A stretch of DNA of 23,173 bases. Source: an uncultured Collinsella sp. (lineage in GTDB: Bacteria; Actinomycetota; Coriobacteriia; Coriobacteriales; Coriobacteriaceae). The stretch spans positions 1 to 23,173 of the forward strand of contig CALGZY010000187.1 of assembly GCA_937934355.1 (NCBI GenBank), read 5' to 3'. Both the position numbers and the translations under genes were made by a program. Positions 7,846 through 15,287 of the stretch are shown one piece after another; position 1 is the first letter of the stretch; each line of letters starts with the position of its first letter. The notes below the pieces were generated by a model. It saw only the letters and a program-made list of their open reading frames with translations, was not told the DNA's origin and did not search any database.

Positions 7846-7863
7846 TTTCCAGATATACGGCAA
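7846..7863. promoter_or_regulatory. Operator-like palindrome, site 2
   Basis: TTTCCAGATATACGGCAA matches the consensus at 15 of 18 positions. Its centre is 44 bases from TATGAT on the minus strand (7808-7813), a good -10 box for the MFS gene. It also lies in the predicted leader of the PRD regulator gene. Sites 1 and 2 are 84 bases apart, centre to centre. Confidence 0.55.
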
Positions 7864-7894
7864 ATCGAACTTTCTCGCGACCCTAGGGAGCCCC

Positions 7895-9727
7895 ATGAGC
7901 ATCAATCAGCGACAAGCAAAGCCGCTTAAAATCCTGCTCGGCCAGGCGGGCTACACCCCGACAGTCGATATCTCCGATGCCCTTGCTTGCTCGGAGCGCA
8001 CCATCCGCAACGACATGCGGGCCGCTAACGCCTTCCTCGACGAAATGGGCATCCAAGCGGCAATTGTCTCCAAGCGCGGCAACGGCATCCGCATCGATGG
8101 CGACAGCACGCAGCGCGGTCAGATATCGGACATCATCAAGGAACGTTCGCTTTCCATGGACGCCGGTCTTGACCGCTTCTATCGCGGCATGTTGCTGCTC
8201 ACCTGCGACTACCGGCACCAATACACCACCGAATCGCTTGCGCGGGCCATCCTCACCAACAAACAGCAGGCCCAAGACGACCTGCGCACATGGAACGAGC
8301 TCATGACGCCGTTTGGAGCCCAAATCGTACGCGGGCGCCGCATTACGGTCGAGGGTCCCGAGGAGTACATCCGATTCTTCGTCGTCTATTATCTGTTTGA
8401 GCTCGCGTCGACCGCCATGAAGCGCCGCATTGAGCCGCAGCTCTTTGGCGGCAACGAGCAATTCTTCAACGACCTCATCGCATACGTCGAGCGCGAAAGC
8501 CGAACGCTCTATACCGACAACGCCCGCCACCAGCTTGCCGTCTACCTGCAGATTATGGTCCTGCGCATTCTTAAGGGCAAAGAGGTCGGTGGTTACACCT
8601 CGGCGATTCCCGTTGTGTACGACGACGTCGCCAACCGCATTGAGCAGCACTTTGGCATCGAGGTCTCCGCCAACGAGCGCGGCATCATCCGCGACCTCTT
8701 TACGGTCTCCACGCGCCGCTGGACGCCCGAGTTCCAGCGCACATATCAGCCCACACCCGAGGCGGCGCGCCTCACCGAGGAGTTATTCTGCGCTCTCGGC
8801 GAACGCTTTGGCACGCGACCGCCGCTTCATCTTGAAAAGCCCTGCGCCGCGCTCATCGAAGCCGGACAAACTCACATGCGCTATGAACGCGCCATCTCAC
8901 TGCCCCAGGAAAACACCTGGACGGTGCGATACGAAAACATGGCCTCGTTTATGCGCCTGTCCGAGGTGCTGCGCGACGCGCCCGGCCTATCTGGGCTGAA
9001 TCTATACCAGACCGACGTGACGCGCTTGGCGATGCTATTGCTCTCGTATATGGACGGCCTGTCCTCGCACGATCAATGGCGTGTCGGACTCGTGGTCAAC
9101 TGCGGCATTGAGCAGGTCTTCTATGCGCGCGATCGACTTGAGCGGCTCATTCCCTGCATGCGGGTCGCGCGTGTGCTGACCGAAACAGAAGTCGCCGAGA
9201 TTGAATCAGACCCCAAGCACAGCAGCCTCGACTTCCTGGTCTCATTCGACCCCATCAAGACGACGCTTCCACTCTGCGTGCTGAGCAATGCCATCGATGA
9301 CACCGATCGCAGCCGCATCGAGCTGCTGCTCATGAAGCTTGGATGCCCCCACGCACTCGACGACGCCCCGCTTGCCGGCGGTCTTCCCGAGCGCGAGCTC
9401 GATATCTCGCACGCGCGCATGCTCACGCGCACCCTTCACGCTGCACTTGTCGAAGACGGCCTCTGGCGTGGCACGCTCTCCGGCTTCTCGAACACCTTCG
9501 AGATGCTGTCGTTCACGCACGGACCTTGGCTCTTGCTGACCGTATGTTCCCAAGATGTCGCTCAAGCCGGGGCCGTGCATTACCGCGTGGAAACACGAGT
9601 CGGCTTTACCGGCGACCGCCTGCAACACATCCTGGTGCTCTGCGTCGCCCCAAGCGATGAGCGCGTCCTCACTCCGGCCACACAGCGCTTCCGCAAGCTC
9701 GCATCCGAGGCCGGTCTCAAACGGTAG
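7895..9727 (+). CDS. PRD-type transcription regulator, BglG/MtlR-like
   Basis: A 610-residue multidomain regulator. An N-terminal helix-turn-helix (about 20-45, ISDALACSERTIRNDMRAAN) is followed by a second winged-helix/Mga-like segment (to about 160). Two degenerate PRD-like regions follow (ARHQLAVYLQIMVLRILKG, then HFGIEVSANERGIIRDLF). A PTS EIIB-like domain has Cys near residue 403 (VVNCGIEQVFYARDRLERL), and the C-terminal EIIA-like tail (HILVLCVAPSDE) lacks an obvious active-site His. Family members are DNA-binding activators whose activity is set by PTS phosphorylation; no PTS transporter gene is in the window. AGGGAG lies four bases before the ATG. It is divergent from the MFS gene, with palindromic sites on both sides of the shared promoter region, which suggests local control and autoregulation. 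The gene ends in a strong terminator. Confidence 0.8.
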   Translation: MSINQRQAKPLKILLGQAGYTPTVDISDALACSERTIRNDMRAANAFLDEMGIQAAIVSKRGNGIRIDGDSTQRGQISDIIKERSLSMDAGLDRFYRGMLLLTCDYRHQYTTESLARAILTNKQQAQDDLRTWNELMTPFGAQIVRGRRITVEGPEEYIRFFVVYYLFELASTAMKRRIEPQLFGGNEQFFNDLIAYVERESRTLYTDNARHQLAVYLQIMVLRILKGKEVGGYTSAIPVVYDDVANRIEQHFGIEVSANERGIIRDLFTVSTRRWTPEFQRTYQPTPEAARLTEELFCALGERFGTRPPLHLEKPCAALIEAGQTHMRYERAISLPQENTWTVRYENMASFMRLSEVLRDAPGLSGLNLYQTDVTRLAMLLLSYMDGLSSHDQWRVGLVVNCGIEQVFYARDRLERLIPCMRVARVLTETEVAEIESDPKHSSLDFLVSFDPIKTTLPLCVLSNAIDDTDRSRIELLLMKLGCPHALDDAPLAGGLPERELDISHARMLTRTLHAALVEDGLWRGTLSGFSNTFEMLSFTHGPWLLLTVCSQDVAQAGAVHYRVETRVGFTGDRLQHILVLCVAPSDERVLTPATQRFRKLASEAGLKR

Positions 9728-9783
9728 ACGGCGTGGGCGCCCATCGCGCGTGCCCATGCAAGCCTTCAAATACGCTTAAGCGC

Positions 9784-9823
9784 AAAGAACCCGTGGCCGC
9801 CCCTGCAGCCACGGGTTCTTTTT
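9784..9823. terminator. Terminator between convergent genes
   Basis: A perfect 14-base stem, AAAGAACCCGTGGC (9784-9797) with GCCACGGGTTCTTT (9808-9821), followed on the plus strand by further Ts to 9823. It ends the PRD regulator transcript and, being flanked by an A run on the left, can also stop the convergent amidohydrolase transcript. Confidence 0.9.
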
Positions 9824-9851
9824 AGCGTCTATGGCCTATGCCATGACAAAG

Positions 9852-11468
9852 CTATTTGCGCGTCCAGACAGTCTCGCCCTCTTTGACCGTCTCGAGAACG
9901 CGCAGGTTGCGCACCTCGTCGAGCTCGATCTTGAGCGGGTTCTTCTCGACAATGCAGAAGTCGGCCAGCTTGCCGGCCTCGAGCGTGCCCTTACGGTCGA
10001 GCTCGCCATACTGGAAAGCGCCGTTGACCGTGATGGCCTTCAGACCCTCGTACACGCTGATCTTCTGATTCTCGTCCAGCTGAGCGCCGCCCTTGGTGAC
10101 GCGCTTGGCGGCGCACCACACAGCCTCAAAGAAATTAGGGCGCAGCACCGGCGTGTCGGTGTGGAAGGTAAACGGCAGGCCGCACTCCAGAGCGTCATGG
10201 CAGGCAGACACGCGACCGCCGCGCACGGGACCGAAGTTCTTAAGATGCACGTCGGCCCAGTACCAGATATGGCTGGCGAAAATCGACGGGATCATGTTGA
10301 TCTCGGCCATCTGCTCGTACTGATCGCGGCGGGCAGTCTGGCAGTGGATCATGACCGGGTGCAGGCTCGCTTTATCGGGATTAGGCGAATCCTCCAGCGC
10401 GCGCTTGTACACGCGCAGGTACTGGTCGGCAGCCGCATCGCCGTTGGTATGGGCGAGCAGCTGATGATTGCCGTCGATGGCCTTGCGCATAAAGTCATAC
10501 GCGGCCTTGTCGGTCATGGTGCCATAACCGCAGTAACCCTCGCCCTCATCGCCGGGAGTGTAGGGCTCGGTCATCCACGCCGTACGACCCTGGGGAGAAC
10601 CGTCAAAGAACATCTTGAGGCCGCCGATACGGAAGTGACCGGTGTAGTCCTGCGAGACAAAAGGCTCGTGGTCGGCCAAGATTTTGTCGACATCCTCGCC
10701 GTACATGGGATAGCTCACGACGTCCATCTTGAGCAGGCCCTTGTTCGCAAGGCCGCAGAACAGCGCTGCGAAGTCGGCGGTGGTAGCACCCTCCTGGCAG
10801 GTGGTGATGCCGTTTTCCAGGTAGATGTCCTGCATCTCGCCGATCATGACGTCCATGTCCATCTTCTGACGCGGCTGAATCACGGCAAAGACCGGCCACA
10901 TAGCGCCTGGCTCCTCGCAGTAACCGTCCGGCGTGCCGTCGGCCTCGCGGCCGTAGCGAGCGCCCTCGGGATCGGGAGCCTCGGCGGTAATGCCGGCAAG
11001 CTCCAGCAGCTTGGTGTTGGCAACAACCATGTGGCTCGAAGCGTGGACGGCGATAACCGGAATGGTCTCGCTCACGCGGTCGAGCACGTGACGGTTAGGG
11101 TGCTCATGCTCGGCCAGGGAATTCTGGTCGTAGGAAACACCCATGATCACGCCGTCCTCGCCAATGCCGCGCTGCTCGGCAAAGGCAGCCAGACGCTCGA
11201 CGATCTCATCGAAATCCGCCGCGCCGTTAAGGTCGGCAGCCACGATGTACTGCGTGCAGCCAGAGATGTGGCTGTGGGGGTCAATCAGACCGGGCATAAG
11301 GCAGGCGCCGTTGAGATCAATCTCCTCGGCATCCTCTGCCTGAGCGCGAGCCTCCTCGAGCGAGCCGGTAAACGCGATGGTGCCGTCGTCTGCAACCAGC
11401 AGGGCCTCAAAAGTATCGCCCTCGCCGGTCATGGGAACAAAGTCGCCGTTAAAGTACAGCTTCTTCAT
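9852..11468 (-). CDS. Metal-dependent amidohydrolase, YtcJ-like
   Basis: A 538-residue cytoplasmic hydrolase of the amidohydrolase superfamily (Amidohydro_3, YtcJ-like); substrate unknown. The metal-binding HxH is in GLIDPHSHI (His65 and His67). Further family features are HASSHMVVANTKLLELAGI, a long TIM-barrel region with HTNGDAAADQYL, MIHCQTARRDQYEQM and the C-terminal FHTDTPVLRPNF with an Asp expected to bind metal, then the closing strand segment KGTLEAGKLADFCIVEKNPL. The start is ATG 11468. Its ribosome-binding site, GGAGGAG, lies within the last codons of the upstream MFS gene, which stops three bases earlier. The two are thus one operon with coupled translation, suggesting that the pump moves the substrate or product of this enzyme. 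Confidence 0.92.
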   Translation of the reverse strand: MKKLYFNGDFVPMTGEGDTFEALLVADDGTIAFTGSLEEARAQAEDAEEIDLNGACLMPGLIDPHSHISGCTQYIVAADLNGAADFDEIVERLAAFAEQRGIGEDGVIMGVSYDQNSLAEHEHPNRHVLDRVSETIPVIAVHASSHMVVANTKLLELAGITAEAPDPEGARYGREADGTPDGYCEEPGAMWPVFAVIQPRQKMDMDVMIGEMQDIYLENGITTCQEGATTADFAALFCGLANKGLLKMDVVSYPMYGEDVDKILADHEPFVSQDYTGHFRIGGLKMFFDGSPQGRTAWMTEPYTPGDEGEGYCGYGTMTDKAAYDFMRKAIDGNHQLLAHTNGDAAADQYLRVYKRALEDSPNPDKASLHPVMIHCQTARRDQYEQMAEINMIPSIFASHIWYWADVHLKNFGPVRGGRVSACHDALECGLPFTFHTDTPVLRPNFFEAVWCAAKRVTKGGAQLDENQKISVYEGLKAITVNGAFQYGELDRKGTLEAGKLADFCIVEKNPLKIELDEVRNLRVLETVKEGETVWTRK

Positions 11469-11471
11469 GAC

Positions 11472-13088
11472 CTACTCCTCCTCTTTGGAGAACTTCTTGA
11501 TAGCAGGGGTGGTGGCCAGGCCAAGCACGATGATGGCAGCGCCCACGTAGTAAGCGAAACGCGTGGAGTTGAAGCGGGACTGGGCATTGATCTCGACCAG
11601 GGCGTCGCGCTCCTCATCGCTCATATCGATGTCCTCAATAGAAGCGCGGAAGTTCTCATCGGAGACGAGGTCGATATTGCGCTCGGAAATAGCGGCGACG
11701 GTGGACTCGGAAATGCGGGAATCGTTAGCGGCTGCATCCTTCACGGAGTTGGTGATACCAAAGAGCAGCACGGCACCCAGCAGGGCAATGCCGATGGCCT
11801 GGCCAACGTTACGCATGGTGGTCTGAATGCCGCCGGACTGGGAAGCGTCGCGCTCGTTCACGGCAAGGGCGACAACGTTGTTGGCCTGGGCGGAAACGAT
11901 ACCGGCGCCCGAGCCGGCAACAACGCAGCCAATGAGAATGCCCGGCATGGAAGCAGCGTCGAGCGTAACGGAGAACGCCATGATGATCAGGGCGGCGGCA
12001 AGGGTGAGGTAGCCGACCTGGATGACGCGACGCGGGTTAGCCTTCGGCATGAACTTGGGGATACCGATGGAGAAGGCGAAGGTCGGAACGCCAACGACGA
12101 TGGAGAGCACACCAACGATAGCCGGAGACCAGCCAGCAACGAGCTGCAGGTAGGGGGCCATCAGAATGGACTGAACACCCATGAAGAAGAACGTGATGGC
12201 GGAGGCGGCGAGACCGGCGAGGACCTGCGGGGTCTTAAGGAAGGACTGGGGCAGCAGGGCAAAGCCGTTCTTCTCCTCGACCTTCTTCTCGACGTTGATC
12301 ATAACGATGAGGATGATCACGCCCAGGACAGCCATGGGCAGGCAGGGGGAGATACCGGCGATGGTGAAGGGGCATGCCGGGAAGGGCTCGACGAGGCCCC
12401 AAGCGGAGATGCGGGACACGCCGACCAGGAACAGGAACAGGCCGGTTGCGGCAAGGGCAACGCCGACGCCATCGAACTTGAGCTTCTCATCGGACTGCTC
12501 GATCTCGGGCAGCTTGAAGGACAGCAGGAACACGAGTACAAAGTAGGCGGCGAGGACGAAGAACGTCACGCGCATGCCGGCGGCCATGAGCACGATCGAA
12601 AGCAGCAGCGGCAGCAGGGCGGAAAGGCCGGAGGCGGCGCCTATGCAGCCAAAGGCAAGCACGCGGTTCTTACCGTGATAGATCTTGGGAACGAGGCCCA
12701 GAACCGAGGGAATCATGAACGACGCGCCGAAGCCCACGAGGGTACGGCCGCCCCAAATGAAGACGGTCATGTTGGGGGAAACGGCAAGGACGACCTCGCC
12801 GGCGGCGCACAGCAGGGCGCCCATGCGGAAGTTCTTCTTCCAGCCGATGATGGTACCCATCATGCCACCGGCGATCATAAAGGCGCCGGCCATGAGGGAG
12901 TAGACCATGTTGGCGAGCTGGATGTCGGCGGTGGTGGCGCCGAGGTCCTGCGTCAGGGCGGTTGCGGCGAGCGAAAGGGCGCCGTTATCGCCCGAAGTGC
13001 CCATCTGGGCCAGGATCAGAACGAGAACGGGGAGAAGCATGAACTTCTCGGCACCCTTCTCCTCTGCCACAGCTTTAGCTTTAGCCAT
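11472..13088 (-). CDS. MFS transporter, 14-helix type, highly biased codons
   Basis: A 538-residue inner-membrane transporter, DHA2-like, with about 14 helices and a charged C-terminal tail ending KKFSKEEE. Key stretches are QMGTSGDNGALSLA (helix 1), MGTIIGWKKNFRMG (motif A loop), WGGRTLVGFGASFMIPS (motif B region) and the region QSGGIQTTMRNVGQAIG. It is a paralogue of the pump at 6134-7738. A soluble insert, about residues 430-505, carries many acidic residues. Translation starts at ATG 13088 behind AAAGGAG. Codon use is strongly biased: neither this gene nor the following amidohydrolase contains a TTA, CTA or TCA codon in about 1,080 codons, which suggests high expression. The promoter region has TATATT (13160-13165), an upstream palindrome (13199-13216) and a leader hairpin. 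Confidence 0.92.
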   Translation of the reverse strand: MAKAKAVAEEKGAEKFMLLPVLVLILAQMGTSGDNGALSLAATALTQDLGATTADIQLANMVYSLMAGAFMIAGGMMGTIIGWKKNFRMGALLCAAGEVVLAVSPNMTVFIWGGRTLVGFGASFMIPSVLGLVPKIYHGKNRVLAFGCIGAASGLSALLPLLLSIVLMAAGMRVTFFVLAAYFVLVFLLSFKLPEIEQSDEKLKFDGVGVALAATGLFLFLVGVSRISAWGLVEPFPACPFTIAGISPCLPMAVLGVIILIVMINVEKKVEEKNGFALLPQSFLKTPQVLAGLAASAITFFFMGVQSILMAPYLQLVAGWSPAIVGVLSIVVGVPTFAFSIGIPKFMPKANPRRVIQVGYLTLAAALIIMAFSVTLDAASMPGILIGCVVAGSGAGIVSAQANNVVALAVNERDASQSGGIQTTMRNVGQAIGIALLGAVLLFGITNSVKDAAANDSRISESTVAAISERNIDLVSDENFRASIEDIDMSDEERDALVEINAQSRFNSTRFAYYVGAAIIVLGLATTPAIKKFSKEEE

Positions 13089-13115
13089 GTGTTGGCTCCT
13101 TTCTTTTCCGTTTCA

Positions 13116-13144
13116 CGCGGGCATTGAACCCCTTTGAGCCCGCG
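13116..13144 (-). other. Leader hairpin of the MFS-amidohydrolase mRNA
   Basis: CGCGGGC (13116-13122) pairs with GCCCGCG (13138-13144) around a 15-base loop, between the likely transcription start near 13153 and the ribosome-binding site. There is no T run, so it is not a terminator. A role in mRNA stability is a guess. Confidence 0.45.
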
Positions 13145-13198
13145 CGTCTTGTCGAGGCAAATATAGGCTGGAGCGCAATACGGACGGCATCAGAGCCA

Positions 13199-13216
13199 TT
13201 GCCGTAGATACGGCAA
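13199..13216. promoter_or_regulatory. Operator-like palindrome, site 3
   Basis: TTGCCGTAGATACGGCAA is an inverted repeat with arms TTGCCGTA and TACGGCAA around GA, and matches the consensus at 17 of 18 positions. Its centre is 45 bases upstream of the TATATT -10 (13160-13165) of the MFS-amidohydrolase operon. The promoter has no good -35, which fits an activator. Confidence 0.65.
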
Positions 13217-13262
13217 TTCTGACGGCGGGCCTAAAGGGCATCTGCTTTTTCTCGTGAAAAGC

Positions 13263-13298
13263 AAAACGGCCGACCCCTTTGCTCGGGCCGACCGTTTT
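13263..13298 (-). terminator. Terminator of the small membrane protein gene
   Basis: Arms AAAACGGCCGACCC (13263-13276) and GGGCCGACCGTTTT (13285-13298) pair at 12 of 14 positions, the two mismatches being wobble-compatible in one strand. On the minus strand TTTTGCTTTT follows. It lies 29 bases beyond the stop at 13327. Confidence 0.75.
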
Positions 13299-13326
13299 GA
13301 AGAGAAAGTTTGATTGTTGGAAAATC

Positions 13327-13833
13327 CTAGGCAGTCGCGGCGACTTCCCCAGCGTCGACGCCCGCGGTGGTGGCACCGATGACGACGTAGCCGCTCACAC
13401 AGCCGGCAACAGCGCACATAACGCCCTTAAAGATCATCATGCCCGTGCGCGAAAGCGGCAGCGGGAGCACAAAAGTGCAAAGCCATGCAAGGGGCGTGGC
13501 AACTACAAGGGCAATGATGCCAACGACGATCGACAGGGGAATCGACTTTTTGGGCAGCTTGGCCAGCCAACCATAGCCTTCGGAATTGCCCGGGTAAACG
13601 CCCTTGTTGAAATCCATCTTGGTCAGCGGCACCACGCACCAGGTCAAAATGAGACCAAGCAGGGCGCCTGTCAGCGCAATCTCCTCGACAACCTTACCGG
13701 CGGCAAAGGTAATATCGGCGTCCCCCGCGTGCATGCCCATAAAGATGAGCGCGTTAACGATGCCGTTGACGATGCCGTAACCGACGATGCACTTGTTCTT
13801 AAGATAGCTCTGGTAGTCCTTTGCGGCGGCCAT
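13327..13833 (-). CDS. Small four-helix membrane protein, unknown function
   Basis: A 168-residue hydrophobic protein with about four membrane helices: GYGIVNGIVNALIFMGM; VVEEIALTGALLGLILTWCVVPL; SIPLSIVVGIIALVVATPLAWLC; and MMIFKGVMCAVAGCVSGYVVIGA. Between helices 2 and 3 is a polar loop with TKMDFNKGVYPGNSEGYGWLAKLPKKS. I do not recognise the family. The start at 13833 is chosen for the strong GGGGAGG four bases upstream; an ATG at 13860 has no such site. Upstream lie a TACACT box (13873-13878) and the palindrome at 13911-13928, the same arrangement as at the MFS promoters. It therefore probably belongs to the same regulatory group. Confidence 0.8.
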   Translation of the reverse strand: MAAAKDYQSYLKNKCIVGYGIVNGIVNALIFMGMHAGDADITFAAGKVVEEIALTGALLGLILTWCVVPLTKMDFNKGVYPGNSEGYGWLAKLPKKSIPLSIVVGIIALVVATPLAWLCTFVLPLPLSRTGMMIFKGVMCAVAGCVSGYVVIGATTAGVDAGEVAATA

Positions 13834-13910
13834 ATGCCCTCCCCATTTTCGCAGTGTCATTTGAGTGGGGCCAGTGTATCCTCACGCATCACGCCCGCTG
13901 ACCAGAAGGA

Positions 13911-13928
13911 TTGCCGTTTTTACGGCAA
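13911..13928. promoter_or_regulatory. Operator-like palindrome, site 4
   Basis: TTGCCGTTTTTACGGCAA is a near-perfect inverted repeat of the same 18-base length as site 3. Its centre is 44 bases upstream of TACACT (minus strand, 13873-13878), the likely -10 of the small membrane protein gene. It does not sit at this spacing from the divergent LacI-type gene. Confidence 0.65.
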
Positions 13929-13940
13929 CAGCCACACCCC

Positions 13941-13980
13941 AAACCACCACAAAGGGGGACAGGCACCTTTGTGGTGGTTT
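13941..13980 (+). repeat. GGGACAGG-core hairpin repeat, copy D
   Basis: A perfect 15-base stem, AAACCACCACAAAGG (13941-13955) with CCTTTGTGGTGGTTT (13966-13980), with GGGACAGGCA in the loop. It is the best-preserved copy of the type also seen at 5845-5896. It lies upstream of the LacI-type gene promoter and just beyond operator site 4. Confidence 0.8.
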
Positions 13981-13995
13981 TCAACATGGTGGGCT

Positions 13996-14026
13996 TTGAC
14001 ACCCCGGGGGCGGGCGATGCTACAAT
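13996..14026 (+). promoter_or_regulatory. Promoter of the LacI-type gene
   Basis: TTGACA (13996-14001), a 19-base spacer and TACAAT (14021-14026). Both boxes are close to sigma-70 consensus; the spacer is slightly long. TACAA and TTGTA form a short inverted repeat at 14021-14036. Confidence 0.65.
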
Positions 14027-14037
14027 CTGGCTTGTAC

Positions 14038-14051
14038 TTGAAACGCATCAA
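14038..14051 (+). promoter_or_regulatory. Possible LacI-type autoregulatory operator
   Basis: TTGAAACGCATCAA is an imperfect palindrome with a central CG, as in LacI-family operators. It lies between the -10 box and the start codon of the LacI-type gene, where bound repressor would block transcription. Its 3' end overlaps the AAGGGG ribosome-binding site. Confidence 0.4.
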
Positions 14052-14061
14052 AGGGGCCGCT

Positions 14062-15174
14062 ATGGCAAAGGTAAAAATCAGCGACGTCGCGCGCGAGGCC
14101 GGGGTTTCGTTGGGCACGGTTTCCAACGCGCTCAACCACCCCGAAAAGCTGCGCCCCGAGACCCTCAAGCTCATCAACGAGACCATCAATCGCCTTGGCT
14201 ACCTGCCCAACCAAAGCGCCCGTCAGCTCGCGGGCGGCGCCACCAAGTCCTTTGGCCTGGTGCTCCCCCGTCTCGATCACGGCTTTTCGCTCCAAATCGC
14301 CAGCGGCGCCCACAACGAGGCCCGCAAGCACGGCTACGACTTGCTCATCGCCAACGCCGATAACGACGATATTCTCGAGGATCATTACCTGCGCTACTTT
14401 ATGGGCACCCAGATGTCCGGCGTCATGGTTCAGCCCATGGCATCCCCCGACTGGCACCCCGCCATGACCAAGATGCCCGTGCCGATCGTCCATCTGGACA
14501 TCCATTGCTCTGAGCCCGGCTACTACGTAGCGGCCGACAACGAGGCGCAGGGGCGCATTATCGCCGAGCTCGCCATCGCCCGCGGCGCACGCCATATTGT
14601 CGTTGTGGGTCGAGCAGCATTTATGCAGCTCACCCTACGCGTGCTTGGCATTCACAAGGCCCTTGCCCTACATCCCGACATCAAGATCGAAGTCATTGAC
14701 GCCGGCGAGTGGAACACGGCGGCCGACGGCTATGGTATCGGCAACCAAATCGCCGAGCGCCCCGCGGACGAACGTCCCGATTTTGTCGTCGGCCTGACCG
14801 ATGTGTTGGCCTCGGGCGTCGTTTCGGCACTGGTCGACAAGGGCATCTCTGTCCCCGGGCAAGTACGCGTGGCCGGATGCGACGGCAACCCGCTCGCTTG
14901 GAGCGGATCGGTCCCGCTCACTACGGTAGCGCCCCCGGGCTACGAGATTGGCCGCAAGGGTGTCCAACTGCTGATGGAGCAAATCGAGAACAAGGCGCCG
15001 GCGAAGCCCAAGCACGTCCACATCGGCTCTGCCGCGCGCACCGTCACCGCAGTCACCGCCGCCGAGGACATCAACCGCCAAGAACTCGTGCGGCCGTTCC
15101 TGCTGGAACGCGCCAGCACCCAGGCAAGCAGCCAGACCGACGCCACGGCCATCAACCTCGGTGCGTATCTATAG
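14062..15174 (+). CDS. LacI family transcriptional regulator
   Basis: A 370-residue DNA-binding repressor, slightly longer than the usual 330-350. The N-terminal helix-turn-helix and hinge helix are clear: KISDVAREAGVSLGTVSNAL at about residues 5-24, then LGYLPNQSARQLAGG. The periplasmic-binding-protein-like ligand domain follows (SFGLVLPRL near 72; PDFVVGLTDVLASGVVSAL near 240; VRVAGCDGNPLAW near 270; LTTVAPPGYEIGRKGVQLL near 293). Residues from about 340 form a polar C-terminal extension with no function I can assign. The start at 14062 follows AAGGGG and begins exactly at the family's N-terminus. The ligand is probably a sugar or nucleoside, but no catabolic operon adjoins it; the convergent HAD gene is the nearest candidate partner. 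Confidence 0.93.
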   Translation: MAKVKISDVAREAGVSLGTVSNALNHPEKLRPETLKLINETINRLGYLPNQSARQLAGGATKSFGLVLPRLDHGFSLQIASGAHNEARKHGYDLLIANADNDDILEDHYLRYFMGTQMSGVMVQPMASPDWHPAMTKMPVPIVHLDIHCSEPGYYVAADNEAQGRIIAELAIARGARHIVVVGRAAFMQLTLRVLGIHKALALHPDIKIEVIDAGEWNTAADGYGIGNQIAERPADERPDFVVGLTDVLASGVVSALVDKGISVPGQVRVAGCDGNPLAWSGSVPLTTVAPPGYEIGRKGVQLLMEQIENKAPAKPKHVHIGSAARTVTAVTAAEDINRQELVRPFLLERASTQASSQTDATAINLGAYL

Positions 15175-15200
15175 CACGCCCGCAAGTATGCTAAGTCGCC

Positions 15201-15248
15201 GCTCAAGCAAAAGGGGCCCGACCATTGCCGGGCCCCTTTTGCTTGAGC
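15201..15248. terminator. Bidirectional terminator, 20-bp perfect stem
   Basis: Arms 15201-15220 and 15229-15248 pair perfectly over 20 bases (GCTCAAGCAAAAGGGGCCCG and its complement) around an eight-base loop. A-rich and T-rich stretches inside the stem serve both directions. It separates the LacI-type gene from the convergent HAD gene. Confidence 0.9.
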
Positions 15249-15287
15249 GCAAACGTGGGCAATTGCTCGTTTCAACGCCGCAATTGT

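Noticed and set aside
9831..13127. A 1,098-codon open frame on the plus strand opposite the amidohydrolase and MFS genes
   Set aside because: It is in exact codon register with both real genes and exists because they lack TTA, CTA and TCA codons. Its product is low-complexity His/Gly/Asp/Arg-rich sequence with no family features.
15201..15248. The 20-bp perfect palindrome as a mobile repeat
   Set aside because: Its position between convergent stops and its A/T-rich stem ends are fully explained by a bidirectional terminator, and no second copy was seen.
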